A stretch of 64,000 nucleotides of DNA from Actinomycetota bacterium (GCA_029979265.1 JAPOHW010000006.1:1-64000), one strand, 5' to 3'. Positions 32,589 to 41,461 are shown, numbered from the stretch's first letter. The notes: generated by a model not told the origin, from the letters alone. Made by a program: numbers and translations.

Positions 32589-33344
32589 GTGGATCTCCCC
32601 GAACCCCTGCGACAGTTCGCCGCTGACCCCGATGCAGTACCCATCGAGGACGCGCTGTTCTGGGTTGCCGCATGCCGGCCGCAGCCGGTCGCAACAATCG
32701 AGACCTTGCACACCCGCCTCGACGGGCTCGCAGAAGATGTGTCACAGATGAACCTGGCCGCCATTTGCCACACCGTGTTCGGCTCCGGCGGGTTTCGGGG
32801 AGATACTGCGGACTACTACGACCCCCAGAACTCCTTGCTCGACCTGGTGGTCGAACGCCGTCTCGGAATCCCAATCACCCTGTCGGTGGTGCTGATCGCC
32901 GTGGCCCGCCGTCTGGACGTGCCCATCCAGGCCATTGGGGCGCCGGGACACTTTCTGGTGCTCGATCCGGTCTCGATGGACTACCGCGATCCGTTCAACC
33001 GGGGTGTGATCGTCGAGCGGTCGGCAGTGGGTCGAGAGGTGGTCGGAGGAGGGCGCTCGGACGAGATGGTCCCGGCTGCTGGACCGTCCGACATCGTCAA
33101 CCGTGTTCTGAACAATCTGCAGAACTCCTTTTCCTCACGCGACCCACGGCAGCTCGACTGGGTGCTGGACCTGCGACTGGCGTTGCCTGACGAATTGCGC
33201 GGCGACCAACGAGTCCTCGCCTCGCTGTGCGAGCGACGTGGTCGCTTCGGGGAGGCTGCCGCACTTTTGGGCCGGCTGGCAGACCAGTGGGGAGATGACC
33301 GGCTCCGCCGACGCGCCTCCGGACTTGCCGCCCGCCTCAACTGA
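32589..33344 (+). CDS. SirB1/transglutaminase-like family protein
   Basis: The 251-residue protein matches the SirB1 N-terminal family (transglutaminase-like fold) with GGFRGDTADYYDPQNSLLD, RRLGIPITLSVVLIAVARRL and GAPGHFLVLDP. A TPR-like helical C-terminus (RRGRFGEAAALLGRLAD) follows. The function of the family is not established; the Cys of true transglutaminases is not obvious here. GTG 32589 is supported by the promoter spacing. Pyruvate kinase follows after 36 bases. Confidence 0.8.
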   Translation: MDLPEPLRQFAADPDAVPIEDALFWVAACRPQPVATIETLHTRLDGLAEDVSQMNLAAICHTVFGSGGFRGDTADYYDPQNSLLDLVVERRLGIPITLSVVLIAVARRLDVPIQAIGAPGHFLVLDPVSMDYRDPFNRGVIVERSAVGREVVGGGRSDEMVPAAGPSDIVNRVLNNLQNSFSSRDPRQLDWVLDLRLALPDELRGDQRVLASLCERRGRFGEAAALLGRLADQWGDDRLRRRASGLAARLN

Positions 33345-33367
33345 ACCTGGCCCTGCGCGCCTCTGGA

Positions 33368-33373
33368 TAAGCT
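33368..33373 (+). promoter_or_regulatory. Minus-10 hexamer of pyk (leaderless)
   Basis: TAAGCT ends exactly seven bases before the ATG at 33381. There is no Shine-Dalgarno sequence. Confidence 0.55.
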
Positions 33374-33380
33374 GACCGCT

Positions 33381-34811
33381 ATGCACCGCCGTACGAAGAT
33401 CGTCGCGACCATCGGCCCCGCCAGTGACGACGAAGCGACACTGCGAGCCCTGATTCGAGAGGGCATGGATGTTGCCCGGCTCGGGTTGGCGCACAACACG
33501 ATCGATGAGGGCTTGGAGCGCTTCCATCGGATTCGCTCCGTCGCCCAGGACGAAGGGCACCGAGTCGGGATCCTCGTCGATCTTCCCGGGCCAAAGGTTC
33601 GGGCCGGGAACTTCGGTGAGACCGGGATCGACCTCCCGACCGGGAGCGCCATCGAACTCCGGGTCGGGGACGACACCTCGACGAACAACGTCATCGAGGT
33701 CGACTACGAGCAACTTCTGCGCGACATCCAGGTCGGTGATCGACTCACGATCGGCGACGGTGGAGCCATTTTGGAAATCACCGACAAGCAGGTCGACAAG
33801 ATGCTGGCCGACGTCGTCCACGGAAGCACGCTTCGCGGCCGCCCCGGCGTACACGTACCGAGTGAGCGATTGCAGATTCCCACACCCACCCCGGAGGACT
33901 TCGTTGCGCTGGACGCATTCGTCGAGGCCGGCGTGGACATGGTGGCGGTCAGCTTCGTCCGGTCCGCCCACGACATGCGGCGCATCGGTACGGAGCCGCA
34001 TCCCCGCGGCCCGTTGCTCATCGCCAAGATCGAGACCCGAGCTGCGGTCGACAACCTCCCTGGAATCATCGAGGCGTCTGGCGCCGTCATGGTCGCTCGG
34101 GGCGACCTTGGCAACGAGTGCAGTCTCGAAGATCTTCCCCACCTCCAAAAGGACATCATTCGGCAGTGCATCGCCGGTGGTCGCCCAGTCATCACTGCGA
34201 CCCAGATGCTCGAATCGATGGTTAGTAGTCCCGCCCCAACCCGCGCCGAAGCGTCAGACGTTGCCAACGCAGTGTTCGACGGCTCGTCGGCCGTCATGCT
34301 GTCCGGTGAGACAGCCATCGGCTGCGACCCCGTCAATGTGGTTCGCACCATGAGCCGTATCGCCCGTCGTGCCGACGAAGAAATGGACTACGAGGCATGG
34401 GCCGGCAAATTGGCAGCGCTTCGGATGACCGATGACAGTGCCGAGCCTGCGTCGGTCACCGATGCCATGACCATGGCTGCATGGCGGGCGACGGCCGAGC
34501 TCGGTATTCGCAACGTGATCTGTATCTCCGGGTCGGGCTTCACCGTGCGTTCGATGGCCCGCTTCCGGCCGGAGGCGAACATCCTCGGCTTCTCAACGAA
34601 CGAAGCCACGGTGCAGCAACTCACGCTGAGCTGGGGTACGACGCCCATGCTGATGTCGAAGGGTGGGAGCAACGAAGAGATGGTTGGCGAGGCCCTGCGG
34701 CTCGCCGAGGCCGAGGGTCTCGTCCGCTCCGGAGAGCTCGTCGGTGTATTGGCCGGGAACGACTCGCGGGCTCGCGCCACGAACGTGCTGCGGATCGAGC
34801 GCGCGCCCTAG
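33381..34811 (+). CDS. pyk: Pyruvate kinase
   Basis: The enzyme transfers phosphate from PEP to ADP, the last step of glycolysis. The 476 residues show RTKIVATIGPAS at the N-terminus, the Mg-binding segment MVARGDLGNE and catalytic Lys in LIAKIET. The substrate segment ATQMLESMV and SSAVMLSGETAIG follow. The potassium-site residues are changed: VARLGLAH replaces RLNFSH (Gly35, Ala37) and VDLPGPKVR replaces DTKGPEIR (Leu68, Lys72). A Lys at the Glu117 position of muscle enzyme is the mark of K+-independent pyruvate kinases. Stop codon shared in CTAG with the convergent gene at 34808. Confidence 0.95.
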   Translation: MHRRTKIVATIGPASDDEATLRALIREGMDVARLGLAHNTIDEGLERFHRIRSVAQDEGHRVGILVDLPGPKVRAGNFGETGIDLPTGSAIELRVGDDTSTNNVIEVDYEQLLRDIQVGDRLTIGDGGAILEITDKQVDKMLADVVHGSTLRGRPGVHVPSERLQIPTPTPEDFVALDAFVEAGVDMVAVSFVRSAHDMRRIGTEPHPRGPLLIAKIETRAAVDNLPGIIEASGAVMVARGDLGNECSLEDLPHLQKDIIRQCIAGGRPVITATQMLESMVSSPAPTRAEASDVANAVFDGSSAVMLSGETAIGCDPVNVVRTMSRIARRADEEMDYEAWAGKLAALRMTDDSAEPASVTDAMTMAAWRATAELGIRNVICISGSGFTVRSMARFRPEANILGFSTNEATVQQLTLSWGTTPMLMSKGGSNEEMVGEALRLAEAEGLVRSGELVGVLAGNDSRARATNVLRIERAP

Positions 34812-35086
34812 TCGTCGACCTCTGCGCATCGGTCGGGCCGCCGCTCCGGTGGGACCTCCACATCCTGCCCGTAGAGCCGGCATTCACAGGTGTTCACACA
34901 GTCCTGGAGGTCGTCGCGCTGGATCCACAACGACAACCCGAGGCCGACGAGCAATACGAACAGCAGGAACTTCGTGATGAGCTTGCGCACGAACTTCGCC
35001 ACGAGGTAGATCGCAACGATGTTGAGTGCGATCGCCCCCAGCAGGATCCACTGCAGACGCTCGGCGCTGAGCCAGTCGGGAAGCAC
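34808..35086 (-). CDS. Small membrane protein with C-terminal cysteines
   Basis: The 92-residue protein has two hydrophobic segments (about residues 12-32 and 38-54) separated by VRKLITK. A hydrophilic tail with three cysteines (CVNTCEC) and one more near the end follows. I do not recognise the family. The GTG start at 35086 has TACGCT six bases upstream (leaderless pattern), which supports a real gene. The TAG stop lies in the CTAG shared with pyk. It is divergent from the DUF3151 gene with 38 bases between. Confidence 0.6.
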   Translation of the reverse strand: MLPDWLSAERLQWILLGAIALNIVAIYLVAKFVRKLITKFLLFVLLVGLGLSLWIQRDDLQDCVNTCECRLYGQDVEVPPERRPDRCAEVDD

Positions 35087-35092
35087 TGCCGG

Positions 35093-35098
35093 AGCGTA
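35093..35098 (-). promoter_or_regulatory. Minus-10 hexamer of small membrane protein gene (leaderless)
   Basis: TACGCT on the minus strand ends six bases before the GTG at 35086. Confidence 0.45.
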
Positions 35099-35111
35099 GC
35101 CGTGGGGTCGT

Positions 35112-35117
35112 TAGGCT
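35112..35117 (+). promoter_or_regulatory. Minus-10 hexamer of DUF3151 gene (leaderless)
   Basis: TAGGCT ends seven bases before the ATG at 35125. There is no Shine-Dalgarno sequence. Confidence 0.55.
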
Positions 35118-35124
35118 CGGCGTC

Positions 35125-35553
35125 ATGAGTGATCGTCCTGTCAATCTGTCGTCATCGGGTCCTCCCGAGACCGTTCTCGATCCCGAACCGGGCGAGGCGC
35201 TTGCCGCGCTCGAGGCGGCAGCTACTGCCCCGGATCCGGTCACAGCGATTGCGTCGGTCTGCGCTCGGTGGCCCCGATTCCTCGCCGCTTGGGCGAGTCT
35301 GGGAGACGAGGTGGACGAACCAGCGCTCAAGTATGCGGCATACCGGACCGGCTACCACCGGGGCCTCGACCGGCTCCGGGCAAACGGCTGGCGAGGAAGC
35401 GGATACGTGCGCTGGCGCCATGAGACGAATCGCGGCTTCCTCCGAGCGCTTGCCGGGCTGCAACGCACTGCTGCAAGTATCGGCGAGACCGACGAGGACG
35501 AGCGATGCAGCCTCTTTTTGCGGCAACTCGATCCGGAGTGGCCGCCTTCATGA
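35125..35553 (+). CDS. DUF3151 family protein
   Basis: The 142-residue soluble protein matches the actinobacterial DUF3151 family. The segments WPRFLAAWASLGD, YAAYRTGYHRGLDRLRANGW and WRHETNRGFLRALAGLQ are typical. No biochemical role is known. It overlaps mobA by four bases (ATGA at 35550-35553), so the two are translationally coupled. Confidence 0.85.
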   Translation: MSDRPVNLSSSGPPETVLDPEPGEALAALEAAATAPDPVTAIASVCARWPRFLAAWASLGDEVDEPALKYAAYRTGYHRGLDRLRANGWRGSGYVRWRHETNRGFLRALAGLQRTAASIGETDEDERCSLFLRQLDPEWPPS

Positions 35554-36119
35554 CCTTTGCCGGTGCTGTCCTCGCCGGCGGCGCAAGCCTGCGCATGGGA
35601 CGTCCGAAGGCATTCATCGAGATCGCGGGCAGTCCGATGGTCGCCAACGTCGCTGACGCCTTGCGATCAGCTGGTGCTGACCCAGTGATGGTCGTTGGTG
35701 GAGACAGTGCTCGGATCGCTTCCCTGCGGTTGCGGGCCGAGCCTGATCTCCACCCCGGGGAAGGACCGCTCGGCGGCATCGTCACCGCGCTTCGGCTCTC
35801 CCCAACGGCGGAGGCTGTCGCGGTCCTCAGCTGCGATCTTGTCGTGCCGTCGGCTTGCGAGATTCGACGCTTGGCCGACGAACGTGGCGACGATGACGTG
35901 GTCGTCCCCGTTGTCGACCACAGACCGCAGTGGACACATGCCGTCTGGTCGTTGCGAGCACTCCCCGCACTCGAAGCGGCCTTCGCCCGAGGAGAGCGAG
36001 CTCCTCGTCATGCGGTGAGCGACCTGTCCGTTCGTCGTCTCGAGATCGACAGGTCGAACGCAGCTGCGTACGTCGATGCCGACACCACTGCCGACCTTCC
36101 CGATGACACGGTGACCTGA
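35550..36119 (+). CDS. mobA: Molybdenum cofactor guanylyltransferase
   Basis: The 189-residue protein transfers GMP from GTP to molybdopterin to make the MGD cofactor. It has the nucleotide-binding start GAVLAGGASLRMGRPKAF, GPLGGIVTALR and VLSCDLVVPS (the usual CDMP region). The CDLV variant and the degenerate C-terminus are within family range. ATG 35550 overlaps the DUF3151 stop. Other moa/mob genes are not in the window. Confidence 0.85.
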   Translation: MTFAGAVLAGGASLRMGRPKAFIEIAGSPMVANVADALRSAGADPVMVVGGDSARIASLRLRAEPDLHPGEGPLGGIVTALRLSPTAEAVAVLSCDLVVPSACEIRRLADERGDDDVVVPVVDHRPQWTHAVWSLRALPALEAAFARGERAPRHAVSDLSVRRLEIDRSNAAAYVDADTTADLPDDTVT

Positions 36120-36149
36120 GCCATCGACACTGGCGTCAGCACCCCTCGC

Positions 36150-36155
36150 TACCCT
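36150..36155 (+). promoter_or_regulatory. Minus-10 hexamer of rnd (leaderless)
   Basis: TACCCT ends six bases before the second of two adjacent ATG codons (36162), favouring that start over 36159. Confidence 0.45.
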
Positions 36156-36161
36156 GACATG

Positions 36162-37322
36162 ATGGCCCCCTATCGCTTCATTGCGACCGACGCGGAACTC
36201 GCCTCGGCCCTCGATCAACTCGCCGCCGAGGAGCGCTACGCCCTCGACACCGAGTTTCACCGGGAGCGGACCTACTGGCCGAAGGTGGCACTGCTCCAGA
36301 TCGCATGGGGTGACGAACTGGTGCTCATCGATCCGCTGGAGGTCGACCTCTCACCATTGCGGTCGCTGATGGAAAGCGATTCACTCGCCGTTCTCCACGC
36401 GGCAGCGCAGGACCTCGAGGTGCTCGAGCTTGCATGCGGCGCAGTTCCGAGGCGTCTCTTCGACACCCAGATCGCTGCTGGCTTTCTGGGCATGTCCACG
36501 CCGTCGCTGTCGGCGCTGCACGAGCGCGAGCTGGGCGTGCAGTTACCGAAGTCGAACCGGCTCACCGACTGGCTCGAACGTCCCCTCAAGAAGGCACAGC
36601 TCGACTACGCCGCCGCAGACGTCGAGCGCCTGCTCGAGATTCACGATGCCCTCGTCGCCCAACTGGCGTCCCTTGAGCGAGTAGAGTGGGCAGCGCAGGA
36701 GTGTGAAATCCTGCGGTCCCGAGATCGCGGTCCGCGCGAGCCACTCGAAGCATGGCGGAGGATCAAGGAAGTCCGACATTTGAAGGGCGGTGCGCTGAGT
36801 ATCGCCCGCTCACTTGCAGCCTGGCGAGAGCGCCGAGCTGCCGAGATCGATCAGCCCGTTCGGTTCATTCTGTCCGACATCGCGATCGTCGCCATTGCGC
36901 AGACGGTACCGACCTCGGTGGACCAACTCGCAAAGGTCAGAGGCGTCGACAAGGGTGTCGCCCGGGGGGCGATCGGTGAGCGGATCCTGCTTGCGGTCGG
37001 GGAGGGGATCGATGCCGACTGGCGCCCACCGCGTCCCGAGAAGCGTCGAGACGACACTCGCGATCTGCGTCCAGCGGTGGCGCTGGTTGCGGCATGGGTG
37101 AACCAGTTGGCCCGAGATCAGCAGTTGGATCCTGCGCTCCTGGCCACCCGAGCCGATGTCGAAGCACTCGTCCGCGGGGATGACGATGCACGGCTCGCCA
37201 GTGGATGGCGGGCCCGAATGGCCGGAGAACCGATCAAACGCCTGATCTCCGGCGATGTCGCCTTGGCGTTCGAGAACGGCAGCGTTGTCCTGGAGGAGCG
37301 CAGTCATCGCAGGGTCTCCTGA
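36162..37322 (+). CDS. rnd: Ribonuclease D
   Basis: The 386-residue 3-prime exonuclease acts on tRNA and other stable RNA ends. DEDDy residues are visible: ALDTEFHRER (first Asp and Glu), LHAAAQDLEVLE (second Asp), and DYAAADVERLL (Tyr and Asp). An HRDC domain follows (SDIAIVAIAQTVPTSVDQLA), then a longer C-terminal region. ATG 36162 was preferred because of promoter spacing. Confidence 0.92.
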   Translation: MAPYRFIATDAELASALDQLAAEERYALDTEFHRERTYWPKVALLQIAWGDELVLIDPLEVDLSPLRSLMESDSLAVLHAAAQDLEVLELACGAVPRRLFDTQIAAGFLGMSTPSLSALHERELGVQLPKSNRLTDWLERPLKKAQLDYAAADVERLLEIHDALVAQLASLERVEWAAQECEILRSRDRGPREPLEAWRRIKEVRHLKGGALSIARSLAAWRERRAAEIDQPVRFILSDIAIVAIAQTVPTSVDQLAKVRGVDKGVARGAIGERILLAVGEGIDADWRPPRPEKRRDDTRDLRPAVALVAAWVNQLARDQQLDPALLATRADVEALVRGDDDARLASGWRARMAGEPIKRLISGDVALAFENGSVVLEERSHRRVS

Positions 37323-37412
37323 GCCGCCCGGTACGTCCACCGGGCGGGTTTGGCACCATGTCATCGCAGGCTAGAGTGGCTGCCTTGACGTCTGCGATCA
37401 GGAGAGACAGCG

Positions 37413-37580
37413 GTGAAGAAAGGTCGACACCGGCGTTATGAAGAAGCCCGCGAGTTGAAGCGCTCGCACGACGGCGATTTCGAGTCACTTCTCGAGGACT
37501 TTTCCGACGACGAGGAGTACGACATCAAGCCTGAGCATGCTGCATGGGCAGAGGAGTTCGACGTCGCGGACGACGACTGA
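37413..37580 (+). CDS. Small acidic protein
   Basis: The 55-residue product begins with a basic stretch (VKKGRHRRYEEARELKRSH) and becomes strongly acidic (EDFSDDEEYD) to the end. GTG 37413 has GGAG eight bases upstream. TAGAGT (37370-37375) could be its minus-10. Codon use matches neighbours. I do not recognise a function. It is convergent with the ClC gene, 18 bases away. Confidence 0.6.
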   Translation: MKKGRHRRYEEARELKRSHDGDFESLLEDFSDDEEYDIKPEHAAWAEEFDVADDD

Positions 37581-37598
37581 CACTCTCGCTTCGGCGGG

Positions 37599-39272
37599 TC
37601 AGGCGCCGGTCTCGTCCAAGATCTCGTCCAGCTTCACAATGTCGTCCGCGTCGACGATCCCGACAAATCCGCCGTCTGCGTCACACACCGCCAGCATGTC
37701 GGTGCCTGATGCCTCCATGGCAGCGACGGCGTCACGAAGTGTCCACGATGGCCGAGCGCTCGGCAGTTCGGTCGCCATGATCTCGCGCACCGTCATCCGC
37801 TCCCAGTCCTCGCGGTCGAGGTCGCTGATGTCGTCGAGTCGGGCCAATCCGAGATAACGCCCACCATCCACGACCGGCACCACCTTCTCTCGGCGAGCGA
37901 GCACGTGGAAGTACACGAACTCGCTGACCGTTGCGTCGGGCGGAACGGTCAGCCCGTCGGTGCTCAAGATCGATGAGAGCGGGAGCGTGAACCGGCGCTC
38001 GAGATGGCCCAGCCGGTGCTCTCGCTGGTAGTCGGCCACCGAAGCTGGCCCGGCCACGAGTTGACTGACCGCAGCGGCGACGAGAGCCGGCACGACGAAC
38101 GAGCCCACACCACCGGTCGACTCCGCGACGAACATCACGGCAGCGATCGGTGCCCGATAGCCAGCGCCGAGGAAGGCTGCCAGCCCGAGGATCGGGTACA
38201 GCGTCGTCTCCGCCTCGCCCAGCGCCGTACCGACGAACTCGCCCATCACCACGCCGAGAGCAGCAAGTGGGATGAAGAGGCCCCCGATACCCCCGGCCAG
38301 AAGCGTGGCGCAGGTCGCAGCGATCCGGAACACGAACAGCAATGCGATCAGCTGCAACGTTCGGTCCGAGACCACCCACGCCATGGCATCGGTACCCGGG
38401 CCAAGCGTGAGTGGCGCACCGAACGCCTCGTCGGAAACGACGGCGAGCGCAGCGAGTGAAGCCCCGCCGATGGCCAACCGGCGTCCGACCGGTAGCTGCT
38501 TCCCGAGGCCCTTTGCCCGCCGGACCAACCAGGCAAATCCTCGACCACCGAGGCCGGCACCGACTCCCAAGAGCAGCGCGCCGAGGAGATCGACTGCCTG
38601 CACACTGAGGAACGACGCCGAATCCTCCTCCAACAGGGGAATGACGGGCTCGGTCCCGACGAGGGCAACGAAGGTGGCATAGCTCGACGCAGCGGCGAGG
38701 AGTGACGGCAGCAACGCTTGTGGTGTGACGTCATCTCGATACGGAGCTTCCATCGCAAACATGACCCCGGTCGCAGGGGCCTTGAACACGGCCGCCACGC
38801 CCGCTGCTGCTCCAGCGGTCAACAGCAGGCGAGCCTCGTCGCGTTGAAGCCATGACCCCAGTCGGGAATGAACACCGAGCCCCAACGCTGAGCCCGCATA
38901 GATCGACGGACCCTCCAGACCGACTGCCCCACCCAGACCGATCGTTGCCACACCTGCCATCAACTTGCCGGGAACTTCGCGAAGCGGGATCGACGGATGT
39001 CGGTCGTGAAAGGCACGTACGTATTCGTCGGACGTCGAACCCGCAGCGCCGAACGCGAGCCAGCGCAAGATCATGAAGGCCAGCACGGCACCAACCACCG
39101 GGGCTGCGGCCTGGGCCGCGAGGTCCTGTTGGAGGAGCCAGTGGTAGACCACCTCGACGGTCAGGGCGTCGAAGATCGCAACGACGACGGCAACGAGGAC
39201 GCCGGTGAGGACTGATGCCGCCAGGATGCGGACATCGGTGCCTCGAACCAACGGCGTGATGGTCCCTTTCAC
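37599..39272 (-). CDS. ClC chloride channel/transporter with CBS domains
   Basis: The 557-residue protein has a ClC membrane domain followed by two CBS domains (about residues 435-557). It keeps the gating-type Glu in GLEGPSIYAG and a GGIGGLFIP segment. The internal proton Glu is replaced: MFAMEAPYR aligns with FIIEEMRP of the E. coli exchanger, giving Ala at the Glu203 position. Loss of this Glu suggests a channel or uncoupled transporter. The CBS pair may bind nucleotides and regulate gating. GTG 39272 has GGAAGG six bases upstream. Confidence 0.9.
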   Translation of the reverse strand: MKGTITPLVRGTDVRILAASVLTGVLVAVVVAIFDALTVEVVYHWLLQQDLAAQAAAPVVGAVLAFMILRWLAFGAAGSTSDEYVRAFHDRHPSIPLREVPGKLMAGVATIGLGGAVGLEGPSIYAGSALGLGVHSRLGSWLQRDEARLLLTAGAAAGVAAVFKAPATGVMFAMEAPYRDDVTPQALLPSLLAAASSYATFVALVGTEPVIPLLEEDSASFLSVQAVDLLGALLLGVGAGLGGRGFAWLVRRAKGLGKQLPVGRRLAIGGASLAALAVVSDEAFGAPLTLGPGTDAMAWVVSDRTLQLIALLFVFRIAATCATLLAGGIGGLFIPLAALGVVMGEFVGTALGEAETTLYPILGLAAFLGAGYRAPIAAVMFVAESTGGVGSFVVPALVAAAVSQLVAGPASVADYQREHRLGHLERRFTLPLSSILSTDGLTVPPDATVSEFVYFHVLARREKVVPVVDGGRYLGLARLDDISDLDREDWERMTVREIMATELPSARPSWTLRDAVAAMEASGTDMLAVCDADGGFVGIVDADDIVKLDEILDETGA

Positions 39273-39412
39273 GGAGCCTTCCTACTTCATTCGCGGCACC
39301 GCGTCAGGTACCAAGAGCGCTTGGGCGTCCATCGACAGTGCGACCAGAAGCGACAACACGCCGACGAGCACGGTTCCTGCATCCAACGGGTGACGAGCAC
39401 ACGATCGGGGCA

Positions 39413-40162
39413 TCACCGGCGCACTTGGGGGTGGGGCAAGTACACGGCGCTCGGCGACGCCGATCCTCCGCCCTCACGGGCGGTGATGACGTCGACGAAG
39501 TGGCGGTACGGATCTTCGCCGATCAATTCGACGATCTCGTCCCGCGAGGTCTTCCAGACCGGACGGTCTTCGTTGAAGGCCAAGGGGTCGTCCGTGCACC
39601 ACCAGGCAAACTCCAGCCCGCCCTCGCCCCAGTCACGGCGCTTCCACTCGCGAAGGATGTAGGTGGTGTGACCGTTGTCGTCGGTGTGTTCGTCGAATCG
39701 GATCGGCACTTGCCAGCACACGTCCGGCTTCCAATCGAGGGGCCGTTCCCCTCGGCGAAGTGCAGCCTGATGGAGAGCACATCCAGCTCCGTACTCGAAG
39801 CCCGGGCGATTCAGGAAGATGCAGGCATCATCGATCGTGTGGGTCACCCACTCGCCCTCGTCGTTCTGGTGGATCGGTCCACCCATCTCCTCGGCTCGTT
39901 CGGCCAGCTCCCACTCACCAGGCTCCAACCGGGCGACTTGTGCTTCGATGGCCGCACGGTCTTCTCCATCGACGAAGTGGGCACCATAGGTGCAACAGCC
40001 GTGCTCGTACTCGGGAGCGAGCTCGGTGAACACGCCGGGACACCCTCTGCCGTAGATACAGCCGTAATTCGACGTGAGAAATGTGACATCGAACAGCCAG
40101 GTATCGCCGTCGTCGTCGTCGAAGCTAACCCACTCGTGGAGGTCGACGGGAATCTCACTCAT
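39413..40162 (-). CDS. Cys-rich conserved protein (DUF3109-like, tentative)
   Basis: The 249-residue soluble protein has clustered Cys and His residues: NYGCIYGRGCPGV, HGCCTYGAHF, DACIFLNRPG, GAGCALHQAA and VCWQVPIRF. This resembles the YkgJ/DUF3109 group, thought to bind zinc or iron-sulfur, but the assignment is tentative. A paired-Trp segment (FAWWCTDDP) follows. ATG 40162 was chosen because TACCGT lies eight bases upstream and the upstream extension crosses the divergent gene. Confidence 0.7.
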   Translation of the reverse strand: MSEIPVDLHEWVSFDDDDGDTWLFDVTFLTSNYGCIYGRGCPGVFTELAPEYEHGCCTYGAHFVDGEDRAAIEAQVARLEPGEWELAERAEEMGGPIHQNDEGEWVTHTIDDACIFLNRPGFEYGAGCALHQAALRRGERPLDWKPDVCWQVPIRFDEHTDDNGHTTYILREWKRRDWGEGGLEFAWWCTDDPLAFNEDRPVWKTSRDEIVELIGEDPYRHFVDVITAREGGGSASPSAVYLPHPQVRR

Positions 40163-40170
40163 GCCGGTGG

Positions 40171-40194
40171 ACGGTACAAGGCGACCGGTACGGT
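40171..40194. promoter_or_regulatory. Back-to-back minus-10 hexamers of a divergent pair
   Basis: TACCGT on the minus strand (40171-40176) ends eight bases before ATG 40162; TACGGT on the plus strand (40189-40194) ends seven bases before GTG 40202. Only 39 bases separate the two starts, so each promoter's minus-35 region overlaps the other gene's start. Confidence 0.5.
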
Positions 40195-40201
40195 ACGACC
40201 C

Positions 40202-40405
40202 GTGGCAGGTGAATTCGACGAGATCCGCAGCCGGCTGGAATCGATCGCCGAGGAACTGGCCGATCTTGCCATCATTCGCCTTCGAGAGTCGATCGATGCA
40301 GGTGGCACCGAATACCCAGTCGACGAAAAGCGTCTCACCCGCGCTCGCCGGGCCGTCGAGAAAGCGATCCACCTTCTGGCCGAACCCGACGACCGGGGGC
40401 TCTAG
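40202..40405 (+). CDS. Small helical (coiled-coil) protein
   Basis: The 67-residue product is almost entirely predicted helix: FDEIRSRLESIAEELADLAI, then EKRLTRARRAVEKAIHLL. I recall similar short actinobacterial proteins of unknown function. The GTG start is supported by TACGGT seven bases upstream. Its TAG stop overlaps the stop of the convergent LOG gene in CTAG (40402-40405). Confidence 0.65.
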   Translation: MAGEFDEIRSRLESIAEELADLAIIRLRESIDAGGTEYPVDEKRLTRARRAVEKAIHLLAEPDDRGL

Positions 40406-41454
40406 CGGGAGACGTCGGGGGATGACTCATTGAGCCGATCGATGAGTTGTCGCAGCATCGCCCACTTGTGCCGGTCGAACGCGAAGACGATCCGGGCCAG
40501 GGCAACGTGATCGTCGTCTCTGATCTCTGCATCCGTCGCAGTACAACGTTCGATGCCGCCGCGGAGGATCATCGACGTGAACTCCTCGGTGAGCATCGCA
40601 AGCTCCTCATCACCAACCGAACGATTGAGCCGCATGACGAGGCGATCACCGACGAATCGCATGGAGTGATAGGTGCGATAGAAGCTGCAGATCTCCTCGA
40701 TCGCTTCGTCGACCGTGGAGGCAACCTTCACCAGTCGCATGTCGTCGGGTGAGATCAAACCGCCGTCGCCGAGTTCGGTCGTGACGAACGTGTACCAGTG
40801 GTCCCAGTAGGAACTTCCGGGAGGATCGAGCAGGACGACAGGTGCGGGAGGCGTCTTGCCGGTCTGCATCAAGGTGAGCAGCTCGAAGCTTTCATCCATG
40901 GTGCCGAACCCTCCTGGCAGGAGCACGTAGGCGTGTGACTCCTTCATGAACATGACCTTGCGGGTGAAGAAATAGTTGAAGTTGATGAGTTTCGGATCGT
41001 TGGCGATGAAATCGTTTGCTGCCGCCTCGAACGGCAGGACGATGTTGACGCCAAAGGACTTCGCTGCCCCAGCACCCTCGTGACCAGCCTCCATGATTCC
41101 CGGGCCGGCACCGGTGATCACCATCCAGTCCTGAGCAGCGATCTCGGCCGCAACTGCCCGAGCACACTCGTAGGCGGGCTCGCCGGACTGGATGCGGGCG
41201 CTCCCGAAAATGGTGCACTTCCGAACTCCGGCGAAGGGCGCGAAGACCTCGAAGCTGTACCGCAGTTCCTTCATGGCGGCAGTGACGAGCTTGAGGTCAC
41301 CGCGATCGGCTTCCTCTCGGCTGAGCCGCATGGCAGTCACGACCATCTCGAACACCAGCCGCTGATCGGCGGGGTCGACCCGCTGCACGAGCGAGGCGAT
41401 CTCGGCATCGAGCGCATCGTCACCGGTTCGATAGTGAGAGGGGAGTTCGGTCAC
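40402..41454 (-). CDS. LOG (lysine decarboxylase-like) family protein, long form
   Basis: The 350-residue protein contains the LOG/TIGR00730 Rossmann core with VITGAGPGIMEAGHEGA and LLPGGFGTMDESFE, the phosphate-binding signature PGGxGTxxE. LOG proteins release cytokinin bases or cleave AMP-like nucleotides. This copy has about 95 extra N-terminal residues and a C-terminal extension past the usual 190-residue core, so its substrate may differ. GTG 41454 was chosen because TACGGT lies seven bases upstream; a longer form would read into the fbiC region. Confidence 0.85.
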   Translation of the reverse strand: MTELPSHYRTGDDALDAEIASLVQRVDPADQRLVFEMVVTAMRLSREEADRGDLKLVTAAMKELRYSFEVFAPFAGVRKCTIFGSARIQSGEPAYECARAVAAEIAAQDWMVITGAGPGIMEAGHEGAGAAKSFGVNIVLPFEAAANDFIANDPKLINFNYFFTRKVMFMKESHAYVLLPGGFGTMDESFELLTLMQTGKTPPAPVVLLDPPGSSYWDHWYTFVTTELGDGGLISPDDMRLVKVASTVDEAIEEICSFYRTYHSMRFVGDRLVMRLNRSVGDEELAMLTEEFTSMILRGGIERCTATDAEIRDDDHVALARIVFAFDRHKWAMLRQLIDRLNESSPDVSR

Positions 41455-41461
41455 GAAGACG

